From the NCBI GenBank assembly GCA_009733775.1, contig WOGZ01000369.1:1-29684 (forward strand): a stretch of DNA of 29,684 nt, in the 5' to 3' direction. Below, piece after piece: positions 1-10,048 of this stretch (its first letter is position 1; each line of letters starts with the position of its first letter). The DNA is from Alectoria sarmentosa (lineage: Eukaryota; Ascomycota; Lecanoromycetes; Lecanorales; Parmeliaceae). The position numbers were made by a program, and so were the translations under genes. The notes beneath the pieces were generated by a model, which saw only the letters and a list, made by a program, of their open reading frames with translations, searched no databases and was not told the DNA's origin.

Positions 1-74
1 GATATAAATCGCGCTTTGACAAAAAGTTAAAAACGCGACAATAACAACAACGCGTTAACAATTAAAACTTTAAT

Positions 75-200
75 CAACAATTTGTCAATAATTTTCCAAC
101 AATTTCCCAACAACAAATTGTTAATGTCAACAATCTGTCAACAATGCGCCAACAATTTTTCAACATTTTGTTAACAATTTTTGATTTGTCAACAAATTGT
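75..200. repeat. 11-bp tandem repeat (consensus CAACAATTTGT)
   Basis: At least eight units start with CAACA, CAATA or similar at an 11-base spacing: 75, 86, 97, then 128, 139, 150, 161 and 190. A longer interrupted unit sits at 108-127 and another at 172-189. Units differ mainly in the last four bases. It lies in the 3' non-coding part of B1 and has no counterpart in the 3' tails of B3, A1 or B2. Confidence 0.75.
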
Positions 201-235
201 TCTTGTTCTCAAATAGTTACCAACTTGTTTATAAA

Positions 236-268
236 TAGGGTATCTCTCTCAAGGTAGGGTATCTCTCT
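236..268. repeat. Short direct duplication, 14 bases repeated at 19-base spacing
   Basis: TAGGGTATCTCTCT occurs at 236-249 and again at 255-268. It lies between the 11-bp tandem repeat and the part of B1 that matches B3. It may be a small slippage duplication. Confidence 0.7.
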
Positions 269-490
269 TAAGAACTTTCTTTTTCGAATTTTCATTGTTT
301 TTATTCGGTTTTAAATATCGCGAAATTTCGAATCTTATATTTGAAATTCGAGTTTTTATAAAACGCATAAAGGATAAAAAAAGTATATAAGAATAATTTC
401 ACATTAATTACCCGGCGCTAAATTCATTATAATTATTCGACGCTCGATTCATCTTATCTATTCAGCGTTCGATTTTTTTAAGAATATGCG

Positions 491-502
491 TGCGAAGGAA
501 AA
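491..502 (+). other. Polypurine tract of B1
   Basis: The run GCGAAGGAAAA directly precedes the LTR start TGTCGAAATTC. This is where plus-strand priming is expected in LTR retrotransposons. The tracts before the B2 3' LTR (GCGAAGAAAAA) and the B3 3' LTR (TAAAAAGAAA) are variants of it. Confidence 0.75.
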
Positions 503-613
503 TGTCGAAATTCAGGTCACGTGACGGGCGCATGCGCCCGTAAGTTAGATCGCACTTTCCTTCGTAACTTTTTTAAAGTAATACAACTAAGTGTTTTACA
601 TTATATTTTCACA
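503..613 (+). repeat. 3' LTR of B1 (B-type LTR, 111 bp)
   Basis: It starts TGTCGAAATTC and ends ATTTTCACA, the same ends as the B3 LTR. The body matches the B3 LTR apart from a gap of about 14 bases near position 515, and it is clearly less mutated than the other copies. It carries a CACGTG site and an 18-bp perfect palindrome (separate entry). The following flank begins ATGTT; the matching target duplication would be outside the window. Confidence 0.9.
516..541. promoter_or_regulatory. Paired palindromes in the B1 LTR, one with an E-box core
   Basis: GTCACGTGAC (516-525) is a 10-bp perfect palindrome around CACGTG, the core bound by basic helix-loop-helix regulators such as fungal Cbf1/Pho4-type proteins. 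It overlaps a perfect 18-bp palindrome, ACGGGCGCATGCGCCCGT (524-541). CACGTG recurs in the B3 LTRs (about 8978-8983 and 16039-16044) and the B2 3' LTR (22804-22809). A role as LTR promoter element is inferred from position and conservation only. Confidence 0.5.
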
Positions 614-1284
614 ATGTTATCTTATAAATTTTGTAAATATATATTTTTGAAATTTCTTTAAGTTTCGTAATCTTAGAATATATTACTTTTAAAGATTATT
701 TACTATTATTTTTTGAAATCTTTATTTAAAAGTTTCAAAACGTTGATATTTATTCAAATATACGTTTAACGAATTTTAAAGTTAACTTCCGCTAGCGTAA
801 ACTCTATTTTCGAATATATAATTAATTGAAAATTATATTAAATACGTCTTTAATAAAATATTCAAAAAAATTAAATGTTGAAAATTGTCGACAGGTTGTC
901 AACAGATTTTCAATAAATTTTGTCGTTGTTAACCAGAAATCTTACGCTCGCGTTGTTATTTTAAGATACTCATAATTTTTGAAAAATTTCTCTAAGTTCG
1001 CTAGAATTATAGAATTATATATATTAATTTTTTATGTGAAATTTTCGAAAAAAATCGAAAAATCGAAAAATAATTAATGTGACATTCATAATTCGAAAGA
1101 TATACATTAAGCGAAATACCCGCTTTAGTGTGAACCTTGATATACAATTTGGGAATTATACATTATTTTTAAATATATCATAATGTAACATTGTCACAGA
1201 TGAATAATCAATGAACCATCAATGAACAGTTGACAAAAAGTCGATTTCAACATAAAATCAATGAAATCAACATGTTCCATTTTC
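614..1284. other. AT-rich flank between B1 and B2, no gene seen
   Basis: Stops are dense in all frames and I recognise no domain, RNA gene or LTR. It is the left target flank of the B2 insertion; the right flank continues at 22905. Around 883-935 there is a cluster of GTTGTC / GTCAACA / GTTAAC words resembling the 11-bp repeat at 75-200, too irregular to call a tandem array. Confidence 0.6.
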
Positions 1285-1289
1285 AAGTC
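1285..1289. repeat. Target-site duplication of B2, left copy (AAGTC)
   Basis: AAGTC lies directly before the B2 5' LTR. AAGTT (22900-22904) lies directly after the 3' LTR. They differ by one C-to-T transition, the dominant change in this window. Five bases is the usual duplication length for copia-type integrases. Confidence 0.85.
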
Positions 1290-1424
1290 TGTTGAAATTC
1301 GGGTCACGTAACGTCAAGCCTTAGCGGTCACGTACGCACATTAATGCGCTCATATATAAATCACTCTTTCTTTCGTAATACTCTTAAAACAATATAATTA
1401 AATGTCTTATTTCATATTTTAATA
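1290..1424 (+). repeat. 5' LTR of B2 (135 bp)
   Basis: It starts TGTTGAAATTCGGGTCACG and ends ATATTTTAATA, the mutated form of the ATATTTTGACA end of its partner at 22765-22899. The two LTRs have equal length and differ at about 20 sites, all but two being transitions. Both hold the GTCAAGCC core not found in B3, which pairs them with each other rather than with the B3 LTRs. The LTR is followed by a primer-binding site and the B-type leader. Confidence 0.92.
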
Positions 1425-1436
1425 GATTATAAATTC
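1425..1436 (+). other. Primer-binding site of B2 (mutated half-tRNA-iMet type)
   Basis: GATTATAAATTC directly abuts the LTR. Undoing only G-to-A and C-to-T changes gives GGTTATGAGCTC (or GCCC). Fungal initiator tRNA-Met has GGGCUCAUAACC at the anticodon stem-loop, whose complement is GGTTATGAGCCC. This would be priming by a tRNA cut in the anticodon loop, as known for Drosophila copia. The reading as a primer site is inference. Confidence 0.65.
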
Positions 1437-2596
1437 GAACTTACATCAACATTATTATAACATAATTTATTTATTATTCATTATAATTATTATCATTTTT
1501 TAACATTTCATATTCATCGCAATAAAGATAATAATTATAAAAATCGTTATATTTTATATATCGTAATCTTTTTAATGTGAACAATGTTCGTTACAAATAA
1601 AATAATTATTTAAATCGAAATAATTATTATTCGCTCGCAACGAAAACGCAAAAAATAAAACGAAAAAAATAACGTTGAAAATTAATGACATTTAAAGCGC
1701 TCTTTTTGATAATCAATAATATTTTTTTAAAAATTATAAACGTTTTTAAAAATCAATATCATTTTTTTAAGCGTTGAAACATTATTAATATTTGCGTCAT
1801 TTTCATCAATTATTCGCATCGTTTTCGTTTTCGTTCGAGATAAAATAAAACGATTAAAACGATTCGAGATATATCGCAATTAATTGTGATTTATCGATGT
1901 TACTTTGCGATCGTGATCACGTAATTATTAAGTTTTTAAAACATTATCAATTTCTTTACATGAGACACGTTAAAATAATAAACGATATATTTTCGTTTTA
2001 TAAATCGTTTTATTCAAAATTCGATAACGATAATTATATTTAATAATTCAATTACGAAATATCCGCAATGAAAATCATAAGATTAAAAATAAAAATAAAG
2101 GTTAATAATTAATTGAATGAAAATCATTTTTTATTTCGCGTGTTTAATATATCAAAATCAAAATGCAAAAAAAAATTCTTTATTTCGAAAAAAAAGAAAT
2201 CTTTATTATAAAACGATTTAATAATAATAATATTATATTCGAACGCTTTAAGCGAGCGAAATGAGATTATTAATTTCGCTTTTAATTTTGAAACCTTATC
2301 GTTTTCCTTTCAAAGTCTTTTAATTATTAAAACGATTAATATAATTCGAATAACATATTTTTTATAAATTCGTTACGATTTATCAAATCAATTTTTTTTT
2401 AAAATAATATTCTTATGTGTTTATATATTTTTCAAAATTCATTAAATTTATCGTCTTTTTAAATATCGTCGAATACTTTTTCGATTATAACGCGAAAACT
2501 TTTCGCAAACGAAAATTTAAATTATATCGAATTAATTTCAAAATTCAACGAGATTTCTCTTATATTTTCAAGATTTTATAAATTTTTAAACATTTT
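1437..2596. other. B2 5' leader, AT-rich, no gene
   Basis: The first 120 bases align with the leader of B3 at 9088-9210, including the shared 'tcatcgcaat'. The remainder is very AT-rich with dense stops. I see no gene or RNA structure here. The start of Gag may lie near the right end of this stretch. Confidence 0.6.
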
Positions 2597-5455
2597 TTGA
2601 ATAACGATAACGATAACGATAATAATAATGATAACGATTTTATTTTAAACTTTTACGTTGATTTCGTTTTTATCTCGAGACAATTAATTCTCGATTTATT
2701 ATCAAAATTTATCATTAACGAAAATCTTTTCGATTTCAAAACGCGTTTTATTTTTTCGACGTTATTTATTTCAATTATTTTTAAAAGTCTTATTACGCAA
2801 ATTTTATCATCTTCAAATCTTATTTTATTATAAATTATTTTTTTAAATACAAATTCAAACGCAAATTTAAACTTAAATTTAAATTTTAAAAACTTTTAAA
2901 CTTTAAAATTTAAATCAATTTTTTTTAAACATTATGTTCGAATATTTTAAAATCAAATTCTCGATTTTTTTAAATCAATTTGAAAAAATCAAAATGTTTA
3001 TAGAAATTATTAATCATACGAAATGAAAACGTTAAATGTAAAACTTTTTTAATTTGATTGAATTATGACATTAAATCGAAATCGATATAATTAAGTTTAT
3101 CGAAAATTTCATTATTGAAATTAAAGATGTTTCGAATAATCGTTTAATCGTCGAAATAAAGTTTATTATCATTAAAATAAACGTTTCAATTTGAATCGAA
3201 GCGTATAACAAAATTTATATAATAATGAAAATTCGTTGCAAAGACAATCTTCGAAATAAAATCGAATATTATATTAATATCTTTAATGTTTGAAAAAATT
3301 TCGAAAAATATAAATTTCGAAATTTTAATATCTTCAATTTTATTATTTTTAAATTAAAATCTTTTATTTTAATTATTTATAAAAACAAATCGTAAAAATA
3401 TATTAATATTTTTATAAACGTTATTCGAAAATTTAAAAATTAATTCGATCGAGCGATCTTTCTTTTCGATGAAAATTAAAAAATTAAATATTTTTATAAA
3501 AGATTAAGTTTTTAATATAATGCGTATCGCGAAAATTATAATTAAATTTATAACGTTTATGATGAAAATCGTAAAATTAAATAAACGTTAAATTATACGA
3601 TAATTCGATTTTTTAATATCATTATTAATTTATTTAATTTCACGCATTCGAAAACGTATACGCTCATCGTTATTATTAAAAATTTTCTTAAACATATTTA
3701 ACAATTCATATTTATTTTTATTTTTATTTAAAATGTCGTCGAGCATCGTATTTAAACGAACGCAAATTTTAATAATTTTCGCATTTATATTCAAATTTAT
3801 AAATATTATATTCATTATAAAAAGAATTAACACGATATTAATGAATGCGATTAACGCAATGAACGATTTAATGAAAACGATATAAACAAAAAAAATCGCG
3901 AAAATCGCGATAATCGTGATAATCGTAATAATCATAATTGTGAAAAACGTGAAAAACGTGATCGAGAAGAAAAAAAATTCGAATTTAAATCAATTAAAAA
4001 TTAAAAAAATAATTTAATAATGTTAACGCAATTATAACGATTATTCAATTAAAAATCGCTCGTTATTTTATCGCGCATATTATTTTTATTGCTTTTACCG
4101 CTTTTAAATCGATTTTCGAATTTATTATAAATTTTAACGTTTTAAATAAATTTTTTATAAAATTATTAATAAAGCGTAAATTGTTATTTTATTTATTGCA
4201 ATAATAATGTTTTTTTTTTTTAATTTCGCGATTATGTTTACACTCAACATATAATTCACATTTTTTCAATTTTTAAAATCTTTAAATCTTTTTAATTTTC
4301 ACGTTTTATAAATAATTTTATCAATAATCGCATAATTATCGATTTTGAAAATATCGAATTTAAATGCAAAATGAATAATATTAAACGTATTTTAATTTTT
4401 TAAAACGTTTAATTCGTATTTAATTATAATTTTAATCTCATTTTTGAAAAACAATTAAAACAATTAAAATAAAAATTGATTTTTATTTTTAATGATATTG
4501 TCGTCGAAAAGCAACGTTTCTTTTTTAAACGTATTCAAAATCGTTTTTATGCGTTTGATATTTAAAAAAAAACATTTTTAATTTTAATAATCATCAATAA
4601 AGAGATTCTCGTTTATGATGAATTTTTAATTAAATTTATTTTTAATAATCAAAAACCTTCAAAACCTTTATCGAAATTTCAAATTAATAAAATAATTCTT
4701 CACATATAACACGCACGTTAGAATTTTTTAAACGTTCAAAATCTCAAAAAGTTAATCAATATGTGCGTAAAAATAAATTTTGTTATTTTATTCTTCGACG
4801 ATGTTTACGAATCATATTTGATAATTAATATAAAAATGAAATTATATAAATAACACATTATTTTTAAAAGATAATAAAACGATTTAATTTATAATAATTT
4901 TTAAGGTTTATTCGATGCTTTTTAAATTGACTTTAAATAAATAATCATTTTTTTAACGATAAAATCTTTTAATTTAACGCTTATTTCTTATTTGATAAAT
5001 TTAAATTAACAATTTTTATCGCATTTAAAATGTTTTTTAATAATTCGAAATATAACGATAATAAATGTATTCGTTTTCGCATTAATTATGATATTGAATT
5101 CGATAATAATTAAATGAAAGCTTTTCGATTATTCAAAGATATTATTTAAAAAGATATCGTATTTGATAATTTTTAAATAAATAATAAATTTAAACGTTTA
5201 AGCGTTATTATTTAATATAAAATTAACATTATATTTAAAAAAAACAAGCTATTTTAAACATATTGAATAAAACTCGTTTCACGATTAATATTCTTCGCAA
5301 TACTCAATTTATTATCAATTATAACGTTATTTTATTCGAAATTAATATCGATTTTTTTTTTTAATATATCTCATTTACGCATCATCGATTAAATCGATTA
5401 TTATTAAATTATATTTCGTAATATTAATTTAAAAAAATATTAAAATCGCGTTATC
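2597..5455 (+). pseudogene. B2 gag-pol, 5' part (Gag to integrase core), RIP-inactivated
   Basis: Gag occupies about 3198-4010 in one frame. It ends in a charged stretch (about 3880-3970) of Arg-Asn-Asp and Lys-Arg-Glu residues, typical of a nucleic-acid-binding Gag tail. The integrase core lies at about 4960-5400 in another frame, containing the stretch RFRINYDIEF, the decayed form of the family R.DNG.EF motif. The second catalytic Asp is now Asn (AAT at 5084) and the catalytic Glu is now Lys (AAA at 5192); both are single G-to-A changes, and the spacing D-x35-E is the classical one. The protease was not located with confidence. An Asn/Asp-rich start at 2597-2640 may be the Gag N-terminus. 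A1 interrupts the frame at 5455; it resumes at 19679. Confidence 0.75.
5451..5455. repeat. Target-site duplication of A1, left copy (TTATC)
   Basis: TTATC precedes the A1 5' LTR and TCATC (19674-19678) follows its 3' LTR. One C/T transition separates them. Both copies lie inside the B2 integrase C-terminal region. Confidence 0.8.
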
Positions 5456-5592
5456 TGTTAAAATGTGTTAATTATTTAAAATATGAAAGGTTTATCGAGA
5501 TAAGAAAGGTTTGTCGAGATTTAACACATTTTGTATTTAAATGCTCTGTTGCAAACTACTCAATCAATCAAATGTTTCATTTACTTTTAATA
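5456..5592 (+). repeat. 5' LTR of A1 (137 bp)
   Basis: It starts TGTTAAAATG and ends TACTTTTAATA. Its partner at 19537-19673 starts TGTTGAAATATG and ends TACTTTCAACA, a perfect inverted TGTTGAAA/TTTCAACA end pair. I count 18 differences over equal length, all transitions. Shared core words include GGTTTATCGAGA and ACACATTTTGTATTTA. Confidence 0.95.
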
Positions 5593-5604
5593 AATTATAA
5601 GCCC
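5593..5604 (+). other. Primer-binding site of A1 (mutated half-tRNA-iMet type)
   Basis: AATTATAAGCCC abuts the LTR. Three G-to-A reversals give GGTTATGAGCCC, a 12-base complement of the initiator tRNA-Met anticodon region (GGGCUCAUAACC). This is the best preserved of the three sites here because GCCC is still intact. The functional reading is inferred from position, complementarity and the known mode of Drosophila copia. Confidence 0.7.
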
Positions 5605-6832
5605 GAAATCGTAAAACATTCGTTTAATTAATTATTTATTTATTATTCATAAATCAATTGATTCATCAATTAAGCGTATAAAAAAAAGCTTTTAAAATTT
5701 AAATCATAATATCAAAATCTAAGCGATAAAGCGATCATTCATTTCGCAATAATCTTTTTAAATTTATTTATCACACATAATCATTTTTGCTAATAAATCG
5801 TGCTTTAAACATATATTTAACTCAATTCAACGATTTATTCATATAATAATCGCAAATAATAAATCGTGAAACGTTAATTATAATCTGCTTTCAAAGAATT
5901 ACGATTTATTATTTATTAATTTCAATCTTTAAACGATGAATCATATTCATAACGTAATGATTGAATAACTTTTAAAAGATCGTTTAATTCTATAAATTAT
6001 CACAATCTTTTATTTAAAAAATGAAAGAATTGAAATTAAATTTAATCAAACGCGCGTTATTTTCATCAATCGATTAAACGTTATTAAATAATATCATTTC
6101 ATAATTTATAAAATTTATGATAAATGAAAAGAGATCGCAAATACGCTGCAAACTTTATTTTCAAACGACGATTATTATAACATCAATTATCAAATTGTTT
6201 TTAACGAAATATCAAATCAAAATCAATAATGATAACGGGTCGTTTATGACAACGAACATCTCGTTACAAAACACGGCTTTTATTATATCAACGATCGTTA
6301 TCATATTAACGATTTTCGTATCAATTATAATTGAAAAAAAGCATAAAAGATCCTTAAATGTCTCTTCTGATTTTGATTCTCAAACATCAAAAGATTCAAT
6401 CACATTCATTAATCACATTTTTCATTAAAACAAATCTAAACGTCTTAAACATTACCCTTTTTTTTATTATAAATTAAAACAAATTTAAACGTCTTCGCAC
6501 CTTCACGTTTTTATATTTTTAAACATTTTTTGAAAAGAGTTTCGAGCTCAATTTAAAAGAGTTCGATTAATAAAACGCATCTTTAAACGCGATTTCCTTT
6601 TTTATAATCAAACATTAAATAAAATTTATCATTAATTTAAAACGCGTTCGAAAAACAAAAAACGCGATTACGTATTTATTTATTTATTTTATAACATTAT
6701 AATTCTCGATAATTTTATTCGCGAATCTTTTCTCGAATCAATTAATAACGAAAATCTTTTTGAAATTATCGTTTAATTTGTTGAATTTAATCCTCTCATC
6801 AACATTCAAATTCTTTATATTTTTAATAACAC
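5605..6832. other. A1 5' leader and possible Gag N-terminus
   Basis: This AT-rich stretch lies between the primer site and the first recognisable Gag sequence. An open stretch of 103 codons at 6117-6428 contains a Ser/Thr/Asp-rich end but matches nothing I know and is in a different frame from the rest of gag; I do not call it a gene. The true Gag start cannot be placed. Confidence 0.5.
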
Positions 6833-8950
6833 ATCGAAATCATTATCATTATCAAGATATTCGAAAAAATCGTCGATGTAAAATTCAATAACGATCTTTC
6901 GCTTCATATCAAAAAACTTAAAAAATTCGAAAACCTTTAAATATGATTTCAAAAGATGCGACAATTTTTTACGTTATAACGTTTTATCAAGTTTATTAAA
7001 ATGAAACAAAATGAAACTTTCGATATATTCATTATTTTTAAAAACATTTCATTTAACGAATTTATGATAATAATCAATATCGTCGAAAAAAAGCGAATTA
7101 AATGAGATTTAAGATATAAACTTTATATCAACATCATCAAAAATCGTCTTAAAAACAATTTATTTGTGAATTATAAAGATGAAATTAATGCGCACATCTT
7201 ATAAAATATCATTTATAAAAATAATAAACTTAAAGATTTCGATACGCTCAATAATTTATATCGTCAATTATTCAAATTAAATCTTAATTAATATAAAGAT
7301 ATAATTAATTTTATCGTTTATTTTAAAAGCATTTATAATAATATCATCAATTTATTATTTAAATTGAGATTAAAAATCAACTTTTTCATTTTTCTTTTTC
7401 ACACGAACTTGAATAAAACGAATAACGTTTATTTTATTTATTATATTCAAAATCATAAATTCATAAATATTGTTAATATCGAAATAACTTATTTATTAAA
7501 ATACGCTATTATTCGATTCATTTAAACGATAATTAATCTCTTTTTTAAACGTTAAAAGTTTATTTTTATATTCGTCGCTCAACGTTTTTCTCATTATATC
7601 ATTTCAATTTCAAAATATGTTATTATTATTAAATTTCAAAAGAACGTTATGCTTGATCTCAATAATAAAATCATTTAAAAATTCGTTAAATATTGCATTC
7701 ATTACAAAAAGTATTATCATATTAAAACGAAATGCGATTAATTTTTTAATAAGCATTATCAAAATAATTTTAATAACAATTTTAATAACGATAACGACAA
7801 AAAAAATAACAATAATAATAATAATAATAACGATAACGATAAATTCAAAAACAAAAAGGATAATAATCGAAAAAATATTTTTAATAATAAAAAACGTCGT
7901 CGTAAAAATCGTAATTTTATCGAATCTTTTAACAATCAAAGAGAAATCATAATTATCTTCACGATTAAAATAAATAACTTATTATTTTTGTGATGCGCGA
8001 TGAATTATGTTTATTTTCAACATTTCATATTTAATAAAGATTATTTTATGCAATATCGCGTTTTCGATCTTAAATTAAACGATGTTCATCTCATCAAAAA
8101 TATTAAAAACGTTCACATTTTTATTAACATCAACAAAATACGCATTAATATCGTTATCGATAATTAAAAAAAAAACTTATTTTTACGAATGTTTTTTTTA
8201 TCTCAAATCTATCTTTAAATTTAATTTCTCAAAAACAATTAATGCTTAATAACATTCAAATGAAATTTGTGCAAAACGATATCGAATTTAATAATTATAA
8301 TATCATTGTTTACTTATAAAACAACAATCTTTATTATTTACGTTTATGAGAATTTAATTATCAAATTTTGATTTCTTTCAAATAATCGTTAATGTTCGTA
8401 TTTATGCTTAAATAATATAACATCAAATTCGTTATACTTTATATTATTTTTAAATATAAAAAACATTTCAATTCGATAAATAACGTTATCTTTTCGTTAA
8501 TTTTTTTTTAATTTTTTTTTTTGGAATTCAAATCTTGATATTACATCGCGTAAAATCAACAATTAAATTCTCGATTTATAATATGCTTATATAAATTATT
8601 TGAAACATTAAAACGTTTGTAAATTAATTAAATTATTTAAAAACATCGATTTATTTAAAATTATCGTTAATAAAAAGTTTTATATTCTTTACGCAATCAA
8701 AAAAACGTAAAAAACATCATATAAATTTCACATTCGCTTTAAAAGAAAACCTTTAAATTTAATTTATAACGATGTTTACGATTTTATAATTTTTCGAAAT
8801 CGCTTTAAAGATAAATATTTTATTATCTTCATTAACGATTAAAATAAGCGCTTTAAAATTAAAATTATCAAATATAAAAATAAAATCTTTTTTATCTTTA
8901 AACGTTATTAAATTAAAAATTAACATGAAAATGTTATCATTAAACGCTTT
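6833..8950 (+). pseudogene. A1 gag-pol, 5' part (Gag to first half of integrase core), RIP-inactivated
   Basis: One frame (codons starting at 6833, 7241, 7772, 8762) holds together throughout. Gag of the UBN2/copia type covers about 6910-7500, with the recognisable run LYRQLFKLNLN and, further on, FIFLFHTNLNKT, the equivalent of the 'FL.gL...y' part of the family. An Asn-rich, then Arg/Lys-rich linker follows at about 7760-7900. The integrase zinc finger region lies at about 8575-8745; its paired Cys read as Tyr (FYILYAI), a G-to-A effect. The core starts with YNDVYD (first catalytic Asp, GAT at 8771) and YFIIFIND. Protease was not securely found. B3 enters after the codons AAA CGC TTT at 8950, and the core continues at 16142. 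Confidence 0.8.
8946..8950. repeat. Target-site duplication of B3, left copy (GCTTT)
   Basis: GCTTT here and GCTTT at 16137-16141 exactly flank the two B3 LTRs. The duplication is perfect and falls inside the A1 integrase core. Confidence 0.95.
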
Positions 8951-9075
8951 TGTCAAAATTTAAGTTATATGATAGGTCACGTGACACGAACGCATGCGCT
9001 TATAACATAGATCGCACTTTTCTTTATAACACTCTTAAAGCAATATAATTAAGTGTTTTACATCATATTTTCATA
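8951..9075 (+). repeat. 5' LTR of B3 (125 bp)
   Basis: It starts TGTCAAAATTTAAG and ends ATATTTTCATA. Compared with the 3' LTR at 16012-16136 it has equal length and about 16 differences, all but one being transitions. It holds GTCACGTGAC (8976-8985) and the GCATGC core of the palindrome seen whole in B1. Confidence 0.95.
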
Positions 9076-9087
9076 GATTATAAACTC
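9076..9087 (+). other. Primer-binding site of B3 (mutated half-tRNA-iMet type)
   Basis: GATTATAAACTC directly follows the LTR. G-to-A reversal gives GGTTATGAGCTC, matching 11 of 12 bases of the complement of the initiator tRNA-Met anticodon region. The same position and word in B2 and a close relative in A1 support the call. Confidence 0.65.
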
Positions 9088-10048
9088 GAACTTGCCCGGC
9101 GATCGTTATAAACATAACTTATTTATTCATCATTATGATTATAATTGTTTTCAAACATTTTATACTCATCGCAATGAGATAATCAATTATAAAGATCTTC
9201 ATTTAATCAATCAACTTTCTTAAAATGAGCAATTTTCATTTGCAAGATGATTTTTGAATCTGAACAACCATGATCCGAAATTCGAAGGGTTAAAAGCCTT
9301 TTAATCCTCGGCGAGCCGAAATTATCCGCTTTTAATCGACGTCGTATGCGATTATACGATTAAATCATGATAAGGCCTTTATAACATTATTAGCTTTTTT
9401 GCGTAAAACACATTAAATAAAAAAGAATACGCCTCTGTTTTCATGATATTTCATCAAATTAATGATTTACATTTTCAATAATGTATCGAATCAATAAGAT
9501 AAATTAAATGATTAAATATCAACATCATTATTAATTTAATCATTATTTGAAACAATTCAAAGTTGATTTCATTATCATTTAGGCGCTTAAAAGCCTATTT
9601 AAAATCAAAAATAACAAACTTTATATGTCAAAGTTGACGTTTTAATTTCAAAAACCTTTTAAAAAAAGAGATTAAGATTTTGTTATCGAATTTTTTATCC
9701 GCTATTAATAACATTTTATTATCATAATTATGAAATTTGATTAATTTTAATCTCACGATAACAATCGTCGAAACGAATATTTTGAATTTGAGTTTTTAAT
9801 TAAATAATATAAAAAGAGTGCGAATTTTTTAAAAAGGTTTATATATTTACAATTGCACTCAGTATAATCTTAATCGAATTTAATCTTTATTATCAAATTC
9901 AAAATCAAATTCTTCGTATCATTGACTTCATTTCATAATAATATTATCATTTAAATTTATCGATAATTTTCGCATAAACACTTCTCGTTATTGTTATAAA
10001 ATCTTGAAACATAATAATAATAATTAATTAATATTAATAAAGATTTAA
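9088..10048. other. B3 5' leader with a hairpin-forming stretch
   Basis: This non-coding leader is less AT-rich between about 9230 and 9420 than its surroundings. It contains GGGTTAAAAGCCTTTTAATCC (roughly 9287-9307), a near-perfect palindrome with one G-T pair, in the region where retrotransposon packaging or dimerisation signals are often found. No gene is visible. The functional idea is inference. Confidence 0.5.

Larger units (their letters stand above)
1..613 (+). mobile_element. B1: 3' end of a B-type copia element, cut by the window edge
   Basis: This is the 3' non-coding part and 3' LTR of an LTR retrotransposon whose body lies to the left of the window. From about 275 to 502 it matches, with mostly transition differences, the stretch before the 3' LTR of B3 (about 15785-16011), for example the shared 'cgaattttcattgttttta'. 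Positions 1-274 do not match B3 and hold two short tandem repeats instead. A purine-rich tract immediately precedes the LTR, so this is a 3' LTR. No coding sequence of this element is inside the window. The left boundary is unknown. Confidence 0.8.

Noticed and set aside
3630..3935. Minus-strand open frame of 101 codons with membrane-like segments
   Set aside because: It is the reverse of the B2 Gag tail; the hydrophobic look comes from AT-rich complementary codons.
7610..7952. Open frames on both strands over the same interval in A1
   Set aside because: They overlap the Asn-rich and Arg/Lys-rich Gag linker, which reads in another frame (codon phase of 7772). Both are shadows rich in Ile, caused by AAT/ATT runs.
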